The translations under genes were made by a program, and so were the position numbers. From contig JALZUH010000050.1 of the NCBI GenBank assembly GCA_023301645.1, positions 1 to 6,773 on the forward strand: a DNA stretch of 6,773 nucleotides, in the 5' to 3' direction. Each line of letters opens with the position of its first letter. Positions within the stretch are counted from its first letter, which is position 1. The notes under the pieces are model-generated. The model saw only the letters and a list, made by a program, of their open reading frames with translations. It was not told the DNA's origin and made no database searches. Source of the stretch: Akkermansiaceae bacterium (GTDB lineage: Bacteria; Verrucomicrobiota; Verrucomicrobiia; Verrucomicrobiales; Akkermansiaceae). Below are positions 1 through 5,204 of the stretch, in pieces.

Positions 1-114
1 GCTATCAATCGCCCATGGAGTTCATTAAAAATAATAACCAACTTGAGCTAACAGCATAAATCAAGTAACCATTAATTTAGGAGACACGCTGCGCGAAATC
101 CTTGGGGAACACCA
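1..114 (+). mobile_element. Possible right end of an IS3-family insertion sequence
   Basis: The stretch begins with the tail of a reading frame resembling an IS3-family transposase and stops at 59. It is followed by about 55 non-coding bases containing GGAGACACGCTGCG (80-93) and AAATCCTTGGGGAACACCA (96-114). IS3-family right ends usually lie shortly after the transposase stop, often carry a G-rich block and finish in CA, which position 113-114 would satisfy. The left end is outside the window, so neither the inverted repeat nor a target duplication can be tested. The exact boundary at 114 is a guess; CA at 120-121 is an alternative. Confidence 0.35.
3..59 (+). CDS. C-terminal tail of an IS3-family (OrfB-like) transposase, partial
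   Basis: Frame 3 is open from the window edge and reads YQSPMEFIKNNNQLELTA before a TAA stop at 57-59. The IS3-family integrase-type transposase (OrfB) commonly ends with a Y-x-S/T-P-x-E-F/Y motif a few residues before its C-terminus, following an 'LGY' stretch; here YQSPMEF fits. The catalytic DDE core lies upstream of the window and cannot be seen, so it is unknown whether the enzyme is intact. Only 18 residues support the call; the alternative is the end of an unrelated protein. Confidence 0.5.
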   Translation, partial: YQSPMEFIKNNNQLELTA

Positions 115-278
115 AACTGCATGCATGGTATTTTAAGTAATTATGCCGATTCGACTATATCCGTCAAAACTGTTTGGAAAATGTTTTCATCCTCACGTTT
201 AAGTATATGACTGCATGAATGATTACACACTACGTCTAACATCACCATAACGATAAAAGTATAGAAGACTACGCCCCC
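115..278. other. AT-rich intergenic stretch, no gene recognised
   Basis: These bases lie between the putative IS end and the stop codon of the leftward fic gene. No reading frame with a plausible start, no RNA gene and no convincing hairpin terminator for fic was found. The only local symmetry is the 8-bp palindrome TGCATGCA at 118-125. Being AT-rich, it may be a remnant of the site into which the IS inserted. Confidence 0.4.
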
Positions 279-1373
279 TTAGAGCTTGAGCCAATAGCGT
301 GTGCTTTTACGCTCGCCAGTTCGTGTCATCACACCTTTAGTGACGAGATTATTGAGATCACGAGTCACCGTTGTTGGTGGAGCCTGAGTGATGGCTCGGT
401 AATTTGAAGCACTCAAGCCACCTTTAAATCCATAAATGCCCTCTTCGAGTATTCTAAGGATCACTTTGTTTTGCCTGTCGTTGAGGGAATGTTGGTGTGT
501 CTGTAGAAGGCGACCTTTTTTAATGATGAAGTCAATGGTCTCGATACTGAGCTGCTGAGCATCAATCACGAGTGGGAGGAAATACTCCATCCATAAGGTG
601 ATATCATTGTCAGTCCCTGATTGGGCTTTGGCAAAGGCTGCATAGTAATCGCCTTTTTTACGCCCAATGGCTGTCGATAGTGAGATTAAGGCAGGGCGCC
701 CCAGCGACTGAGACAGTGACTTTTCGGCCAATGCTCTGCCTACGCGGCCATTACCATCCTCAAACGGATGAATGCTTTCAAACCACAGGTGGGCAATAGC
801 GGCAATGGCAACTGGCGTGGTGGACTTCGTCTTATGCTGCTCATTATACCAATCAATCAGAGCGTTCAGCTCGTCATTGACTTGCCCAGATGGGGGCGCT
901 TCAAAGTGCACTTTAGGCTGATGAACTGTTCCAGATACGACCTGCATAGCATCTTCATGCTGACGATACTCCCCTGCATCTTCGCGTTGTTTCTGAAAGA
1001 GCTTCGCGTGCCATTGCTTTAACAGCTCATGTGATAGTGGTCTTTGGTAGTTCTCATAAACATCGATCAGAAGCTCACTAATTCCTTTTTCCCTGACGAG
1101 CTTATTGTCTGATGAAACCTGTAAGCCAAAATGCCTACGCAGCGATGACTGTAGGCTATCACGATCAAGGTGCTCGCCCTCAATCTCAGAGGTTCGCAAT
1201 GCTTCATCTCGAATGATTTCTATACGCAGCTGGTTTTTCCCATCCTTTTCAATATGGCTCAGCGCTCCTAAAGCCTGCCCTGAGAGATGCATGAAATCAT
1301 GCTCAAGCTCCTCGAAATGCTTTGATTGATAAGTGAATTCTCCCCAGTCGGGTAATTGCCAGTTCCATGCCAT
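279..1373 (-). CDS. Class II Fic-domain protein (probable AMP-transferase) with C-terminal winged helix
   Basis: A 364-residue protein of the stand-alone Fic family, whose members mostly transfer AMP from ATP to a hydroxyl side chain of a target protein. The catalytic motif HPFEDGNGRVGR is complete at residues 202-213 (catalytic His202, anion-binding loop DGNGR). The N-terminal inhibitory helix motif TSEIEG at 61-66 fits the class II pattern [S/T]xxxE[G/N], with Glu65 as the expected inhibitory residue. A flap-like segment (GTVHQPKVHFEAP, 148-160) precedes the core. The first 40 residues (MAWNWQLPDW...) match the extension called DUF4172 in related proteins. Residues about 286-364 look like a winged helix (PPTTVTRDLNNLVTKG, 332-347). 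The ATG at 1373 is chosen because MAWNWQ is typical of the family start; no Shine-Dalgarno sequence precedes it. No antitoxin gene is adjacent, as expected when inhibition is intramolecular. The target is unknown. Neighbouring IS remains suggest an accessory locus. Confidence 0.9.
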   Translation of the reverse strand: MAWNWQLPDWGEFTYQSKHFEELEHDFMHLSGQALGALSHIEKDGKNQLRIEIIRDEALRTSEIEGEHLDRDSLQSSLRRHFGLQVSSDNKLVREKGISELLIDVYENYQRPLSHELLKQWHAKLFQKQREDAGEYRQHEDAMQVVSGTVHQPKVHFEAPPSGQVNDELNALIDWYNEQHKTKSTTPVAIAAIAHLWFESIHPFEDGNGRVGRALAEKSLSQSLGRPALISLSTAIGRKKGDYYAAFAKAQSGTDNDITLWMEYFLPLVIDAQQLSIETIDFIIKKGRLLQTHQHSLNDRQNKVILRILEEGIYGFKGGLSASNYRAITQAPPTTVTRDLNNLVTKGVMTRTGERKSTRYWLKL

Positions 1374-1392
1374 GGTTGATAAAGCGAAGGTT

Positions 1393-1430
1393 TATAGCCC
1401 ACATTCTAGCCGTAAATCGGGCTATAGCAA
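1393..1430 (-). promoter_or_regulatory. Predicted fic promoter bracketed by an 8-bp inverted repeat (candidate operator)
   Basis: Read on the minus strand, TTGCTA (1430-1425, 4 of 6 to the -35 consensus) and TAGAAT (1408-1403, 5 of 6 to the -10 consensus) are separated by 16 bases and point at fic, with transcription expected to start near 1396. The perfect inverted repeat TATAGCCC (1393-1400) and GGGCTATA (1419-1426), with an 18-base spacer, has one arm touching the -35 and the other at the start point. That placement suits a repressor site. Which protein would bind is unknown; the Fic protein's own winged-helix domain is one possibility. The same repeat could alternatively form a hairpin in the fic leader. 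Confidence 0.45.
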
Positions 1431-1519
1431 GGAGGTTTATTCTCCATAAGCCCCGCGTTTTTCTACCACATCACAGCAACTAGGCTTGTAATTTTAGTGA
1501 GATTCATAAAGCTGGGCTG

Positions 1520-2359
1520 ATGAAGCCTCATACAGACTGTGCCCATCAGGACACTTCGGCGACTTCGCCATCTACACCTTCACCCTCTGCAGCTGATCCT
1601 TGTGATGCGGCGGCAGCACTGGGGAGGTCTGGCTATGCTCTATTTGACCTCGATCAGACTCTGATCCCTTGGGATACGCAGCTGCTTTTCTGTGATTTCA
1701 TTATCAAGCGCATGCCGATACGCCGGCTTTTCCTCGTCGGACTTGTCCCTTTCCTGCCTTTTACCAAGGTGCTCGGAGCAGAGGGTATGAAGCGTGTTTT
1801 TCTCAATTACCTCTGGGGGCTCAATAAGGAGCAGCTTGATGTGCTGGCTGAGGAATTTGTCGAGCAGCACTTCCCTGACACATTTTACCATGAGATGCTC
1901 GATGTGCTTGAGCAGCAGAAGAAACTGGGGCGACTCACCGTGCTTAGCTCAGCTAGTCCTGAGATCTGGGTGCGCCCAATTGCAGCGAGACTGGGCTTCG
2001 ACCATTACTTCGGCACCGAGGTCGAGATGGTCGGCCACGTGCGACTTTTCCCCGATATCATCGGTGGTAATAATAAAGGGGCGAACAAACTCGTTAAGAT
2101 GAAGTCCATCCTCCCTGAGGGATTCGACCCTGAAGCTGGTGATGTATTACCCGATAGTCATGGCTTCTCCGATAGCCATGCCGACCTACCTATGCTGCGT
2201 ATCTGTGAGGAGGCGAGCATGGTTCACCCGACGGAGAAATTGAGCCTGGAGGGGACGGTAAAGAACTGGCACTTGTATCAGCCTAAGCGCCCGACAAAGG
2301 AGAAGTTTCAGTTCGCCATTGCCTGCCTGAAACAAAGCCTAGGAATCTACACTTCTTAA
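1520..2359 (+). CDS. HAD-IB family phosphatase (SerB-like), substrate unknown
   Basis: A 279-residue haloacid-dehalogenase-superfamily hydrolase of the IB subfamily, the group that includes phosphoserine phosphatase. Motif I is FDLDQTL (42-48), with nucleophile Asp43 and acid/base Asp45. Motif II is the SSAS segment at 143-146, motif III is probably Lys186 in NNKG, and motif IV is SDSHADLPML (217-226), with Asp218 and Asp222 as magnesium ligands. The alpha-helical cap lies between motifs I and II (about 55-130). The first 36 residues are low-complexity (Ser, Thr, Pro, Ala) and precede the fold; they are not a signal peptide, and no better in-frame start codon exists before motif I. No Shine-Dalgarno sequence is evident. 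The porin gene follows on the same strand, but a Pho-box-like repeat between them suggests separate control. Substrate cannot be told from the sequence; phosphoserine is possible but the general HAD-IB label is safer. Confidence 0.85.
   Translation: MKPHTDCAHQDTSATSPSTPSPSAADPCDAAAALGRSGYALFDLDQTLIPWDTQLLFCDFIIKRMPIRRLFLVGLVPFLPFTKVLGAEGMKRVFLNYLWGLNKEQLDVLAEEFVEQHFPDTFYHEMLDVLEQQKKLGRLTVLSSASPEIWVRPIAARLGFDHYFGTEVEMVGHVRLFPDIIGGNNKGANKLVKMKSILPEGFDPEAGDVLPDSHGFSDSHADLPMLRICEEASMVHPTEKLSLEGTVKNWHLYQPKRPTKEKFQFAIACLKQSLGIYTS
2151..2180 (+). repeat. In-frame 18-bp near-duplication within HAD motif IV
   Basis: CCGATAGTCATG (2151-2162) recurs as CCGATAGCCATG (2169-2180), with 11 of 12 bases identical and a period of 18. 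It encodes PDSHGFSDSH, so the metal-binding Asp-Ser-His segment appears twice. The second copy aligns with the canonical SDSxxDLPML motif. Selection on similar codons could give the same picture by chance. Confidence 0.5.
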
Positions 2360-2396
2360 TGTGACAAGAATGTAACATTAATTCATTCTCTAAATT
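2360..2396 (+). promoter_or_regulatory. Pho-box-like direct repeat and possible -10 upstream of the porin
   Basis: TGTGACA (2360-2366) and TGTAACA (2371-2377) are 6 of 7 identical, separated by the AT-rich spacer AGAA, giving an 11-bp period. PhoB-type response regulators bind paired 7-bp direct repeats with this spacing (CTGTCAT-like in enterobacteria). A weaker third unit, TTCATTC (2382-2388), keeps the register. TAAATT (2391-2396) could serve as a -10 element, with no recognisable -35, as is usual for PhoB-activated promoters. The downstream gene encodes a porin of the phosphate-selective family, which makes the reading coherent. The repeat departs from the enterobacterial consensus, and the regulator in this lineage is unknown. 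Confidence 0.35.
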
Positions 2397-2488
2397 ATCA
2401 CTTAAGACCTATCACTATGCGCACGTCGAGCTCAGCCCTACTCAGCTGCTTGACAAATCAATTATTAGGTTACAACTTCAAAAAAATC

Positions 2489-3694
2489 ATGACTAAGACA
2501 CTGAAAATGACTAGTGCTGCATCACTTGTAGCAATCAGCTCAATACTAACAACGCCGCTCTCTGCGGAAACATCAGACCAAGCAGTGAGCTGGGGTGATA
2601 GCCTCAGGACATTTGGCTTATTCCACAAAGATAATGACGCTAAGTTTATTCAAGAGCTTAAGTTCCACGGTCGCTTCCACTGGCAGTATGCCCACATCGA
2701 CGGCGAAGACGCAGCGGGAGATAGCTTTGATAATGACTTTACCGAATTTCGCCGTATCCGTATCGGTGCTCAGGCTAAATTCCTCAATAACTTCACACTA
2801 AGAAGCACCATCAATGTCATCAATGATGCTGCTAGCAACGGTCAATCTGAGCAATTTGAGTATAATGGAATTGATGAGCTCTTCCTTACATACTCACTGC
2901 AGAACGTTGGAAATCTTGATTCCGTAGCTTTACGTTATGGTCGCCAGAAGATCGACAATGGTGCAGAGGTTGCTGTTTCTTCTAAGAAGATCAAAACCGT
3001 AGAGCGTGCAGCCATCTCCAATAAGCTATTTAGTAACTCACGTTACACAGCGCTCAAGGCACTCGTTTCAAAGGGTAACTGGGACGGTCAGTTCAGCCTC
3101 CTAAGCCTTGATGACAATGAAGAGCTCGCTGGATGGAGCAGAGGCAAAGCCCTCGCACTGAACTCAGACTGGAAGCTAGAAAATGGCAAAGTTAAGTTTG
3201 ATGTCCTTTATAACCTCGACGCTAATGACTCAGGTCGTGACGAACTCGATGTAGACTACAAGTGGGCTGCTTCACTTGCCTACGAGACAAAGGTCAATGA
3301 CTGGAACCTCTTCCTCAATGCCGTCTATGGTGACAATGGAAGTGAAAGCTTCGCAGGAAATAACCGCGACGGATCATTCTATGGTCTTATCGTCATGCCA
3401 TCAACTTACCTTATCGAGGACAAGCTTGAGTTCGTAGCTCGCTACCAGTATCAAGCATCTTCACAAGATGAGGGTATCCGTGTAAACAGCCGCTACTTCC
3501 GCGCTAATGACAATGGCAGCTCTCTTTCTAATGGTCGTGGTGACTCTCACCAGAGCATCTACGCAGGCCTAAACTACTTCATATCTGGACATCACTCCAA
3601 AGTGCAAGTCGGCATCGAGTATGATACACTCGACACACCTACAGGTGACGCAGACGCAACGACAGTCTTCGCGGCATACCGCACTTACTTCTAA
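2489..3694 (+). CDS. Outer-membrane porin, phosphate-selective O/P (OprO/OprP) family
   Basis: A 401-residue outer-membrane beta-barrel predicted to let anions, possibly phosphate, cross the outer membrane. Family landmarks are FRRIRIGAQAKF (87-98), YNGIDELFLTY (125-135), YGRQK (150-154) and the SSKKIKTVERA segment (164-174). The chain alternates polar and apolar residues throughout and ends in Tyr-Phe, the C-terminal aromatic signature read by the barrel assembly machinery. I place the start at the ATG at 2489 because it gives a clean signal peptide (MTKTLKM, apolar core, cleavage after PLSA at residue 26). The in-frame ATG at 2417 would add 24 residues that do not look like a secretion signal. 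Neither start has a good Shine-Dalgarno sequence. A Pho-box-like repeat lies upstream and a strong terminator downstream. Phosphate specificity is inferred from the family only; many verrucomicrobial members have unknown substrates. Confidence 0.85.
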   Translation: MTKTLKMTSAASLVAISSILTTPLSAETSDQAVSWGDSLRTFGLFHKDNDAKFIQELKFHGRFHWQYAHIDGEDAAGDSFDNDFTEFRRIRIGAQAKFLNNFTLRSTINVINDAASNGQSEQFEYNGIDELFLTYSLQNVGNLDSVALRYGRQKIDNGAEVAVSSKKIKTVERAAISNKLFSNSRYTALKALVSKGNWDGQFSLLSLDDNEELAGWSRGKALALNSDWKLENGKVKFDVLYNLDANDSGRDELDVDYKWAASLAYETKVNDWNLFLNAVYGDNGSESFAGNNRDGSFYGLIVMPSTYLIEDKLEFVARYQYQASSQDEGIRVNSRYFRANDNGSSLSNGRGDSHQSIYAGLNYFISGHHSKVQVGIEYDTLDTPTGDADATTVFAAYRTYF

Positions 3695-3725
3695 GCCTTA
3701 GCTTAGTAATAAGAGATTCTATTTT

Positions 3726-3761
3726 AAAAGGGATGTGGCTTTCGAGTCACATCCCTTTTTT
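3726..3761 (+). terminator. Intrinsic terminator of the porin gene, TTCG tetraloop
   Basis: Starting 31 bases after the porin stop, AAAAGGGATGTGGCT (3726-3740) pairs with AGTCACATCCCTTTT (3745-3759) over 15 positions including one G-T wobble, around a TTCG loop (3741-3744). A run of six T (3756-3761) follows the GC-rich part of the stem. On the opposite strand the stem is followed by TTTTAAAAT, so it may also stop leftward transcription from the convergent hisD gene, although less efficiently. Confidence 0.93.
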
Positions 3762-3809
3762 GTTCTCCGCTTTAAGCCCAGAGACAGGGGCGAGAGAATC
3801 CTTAAGGAT

Positions 3810-5123
3810 CTACTTCACTCTGATACTCACGGACTTACCATGAGCGTCTAGTCCCTCGATGCGAGAGAAGGTCTCGACTGCATCTAGTGAGTTATTAAGT
3901 GCTGCTTGATCCATGCGGACAATGCTTGCCCTGCGCTGGAACTGATCGGCGCGCAGTCCTGAGAATGACTTACCTGAGCCACCTGTTGGTAGCGTGTGGC
4001 TAGGCCCCGCTACGAAGTCGCCCACCGCAACAGCAGCTAATGCGCCCGCATAGATTGCACCCGCTGTGCGGACCTTGCCGAGCCAGAAATCTTCATCTTC
4101 GACGATGAGTGAGAGGTGCTCTGGGGCGAAGGTATTACAAATATCAATCGCCTCATCAAGGCTCTTCGTCTGGAGGCAGAAGGTTCCCTTCTTGAGCACT
4201 TCACGGATGTATTTCTCTCGTGAGAGCTTCGGTGCCTGCTCTTCTAGCTCCTTTTCCACCTTGGTGAGGAGTTCTTTCGAGTCGGTAATAAAGCCCACGA
4301 TACTATCACCTGCGTGCTCTGCCTGCGCCAGCATATCAGCTGCTATAAATTGAGCATTAGCTGACTTATCAGCGACGATGAGAACCTCACTCGGCCCAGG
4401 GAGAAGGTCGATCGATACCGCTCCTACAAGCTGGCGCTTCGCCTCTACGACGAAGACATTACCGGGGCCAAATATTTTCTCCACCGGGGTAATTGACTTC
4501 GTCCCGAGTGCCATCGCGGCAATGCCCTGTGCTCCGCCGACTTTAATAATCTCAGTAGCACCTGCCTCGACAAGAGCGTAGAGGAGTGATGGATTGATCT
4601 TTCCCTCTGCATTAGCGGGAGTGGCTGCCAAGATCTCAGGCACGCCTGCGGCTTGGCCAAAGGCAGCGGTCATGAGGGCCGTCGATACTAAGGGTGCTTT
4701 GCCACCTGGCACGTAGACACCTACACGGTCGTAGGGAGTGAATCGCTCGCCGACTTCGACACCCTGCGCATTTTTTGTTTTCCAGTCCTTACGCAGGCTG
4801 AGCTTGGCAAAAGCGTGGATGTTCTTCTTCGTCAGAGCTACTGCATCCTTCACGTCATCCTCGACAGCAGCATAGGCTTCATCGATCTCAGCTTGGCTCA
4901 CGAAGAGAGATTCTGCACAGAGCTTGAGCCCGTCGAATTTCTCGGTGTATTCAAAAATAGCCTCATTACCACGCTCCTGAACATCGGCGATAATGCCCGA
5001 AACAATGTCCTCAACACCCTTGCTGCCTTGGTCACCCTTACTCCCTGGCACGGCGCGGCGATCTAGTTTCGCGACAAACTCCCCATAAGCAGCATCTTCG
5101 TAGCTGAGCATTTTCATAAGCAT
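3810..5123 (-). CDS. hisD: Histidinol dehydrogenase
   Basis: A 437-residue cytoplasmic zinc enzyme that oxidises L-histidinol to L-histidine in two NAD-dependent steps, the end of histidine biosynthesis. Length is normal for the family. Visible landmarks are RVGVYVPGG (133-141), the VGGAQGIAA segment (195-203), the nucleotide-site region GPGN (219-222), LPGPSEVLI (241-249), and FAPEHL (332-337) with catalytic Glu335 and His336. Zinc ligands are predicted as Gln267 and His270 (AQAEH), Asp369 (VGDF) and His428 (DAHG) near the C-terminus. I prefer the ATG at 5123 because GAGGGG lies seven bases upstream; an in-frame TTG at 5126 and further ATGs at 5117 and 5111 are alternatives. The residues GSKGDQGSKG (27-36) form a Gly-rich insert in the normally variable N-terminal region. 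The gene stands apart from other his genes here, converging with the porin. Confidence 0.97.
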   Translation of the reverse strand: MLMKMLSYEDAAYGEFVAKLDRRAVPGSKGDQGSKGVEDIVSGIIADVQERGNEAIFEYTEKFDGLKLCAESLFVSQAEIDEAYAAVEDDVKDAVALTKKNIHAFAKLSLRKDWKTKNAQGVEVGERFTPYDRVGVYVPGGKAPLVSTALMTAAFGQAAGVPEILAATPANAEGKINPSLLYALVEAGATEIIKVGGAQGIAAMALGTKSITPVEKIFGPGNVFVVEAKRQLVGAVSIDLLPGPSEVLIVADKSANAQFIAADMLAQAEHAGDSIVGFITDSKELLTKVEKELEEQAPKLSREKYIREVLKKGTFCLQTKSLDEAIDICNTFAPEHLSLIVEDEDFWLGKVRTAGAIYAGALAAVAVGDFVAGPSHTLPTGGSGKSFSGLRADQFQRRASIVRMDQAALNNSLDAVETFSRIEGLDAHGKSVSIRVK

Positions 5124-5130
5124 CAAATAG

Positions 5131-5136
5131 CCCCTC
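5131..5136 (-). promoter_or_regulatory. Ribosome binding site deciding the hisD start
   Basis: GAGGGG on the minus strand lies seven bases before the ATG at 5123, optimal spacing, whereas the ATG at 5117 would be 13 bases away and the TTG at 5126 only four. It is the only clear Shine-Dalgarno sequence among the gene starts in this window. Confidence 0.55.
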
Positions 5137-5151
5137 GACTCTATTCCTGCA

Positions 5152-5157
5152 AGTATA
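5152..5157 (-). promoter_or_regulatory. Possible -10 element for hisD
   Basis: TATACT on the minus strand matches the -10 consensus at 5 of 6 positions and lies 28 bases before the hisD ATG at 5123, giving a short leader containing the GAGGGG site. No good -35 hexamer is found at 16-18 bases upstream, so support is modest. Confidence 0.3.
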
Positions 5158-5204
5158 GCTTACAGATTAATATTGCTAGCCTGTGAACTATCCATAATCT
5201 ACTC

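Noticed and set aside
118..125. TGCATGCA palindrome
   Set aside because: Eight bases of symmetry alone are common by chance, and no second copy or gene context supports a function.
768..1329. Two plus-strand open frames (768-1022 and 1105-1329) opposite fic
   Set aside because: They lie wholly inside the fic coding region on the other strand, have no recognisable domains and no start signals; the Fic motifs fix the real frame.
1429..1435. AAGGAGG, a perfect Shine-Dalgarno-like sequence on the plus strand
   Set aside because: No ATG, GTG or TTG start lies at usable spacing; it is about 85 bases before the HAD start and probably chance.
1620..1638. GGGGAGG followed by ATG inside the HAD gene
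   Set aside because: The ATG is out of frame with the HAD motifs and its frame stops after eight codons, so it is not a start for the enzyme or a small gene.
2432..2451. CAGC...GCTG hairpin between the HAD and porin genes
   Set aside because: Only four base pairs and no T tract; not a credible terminator for the HAD gene.
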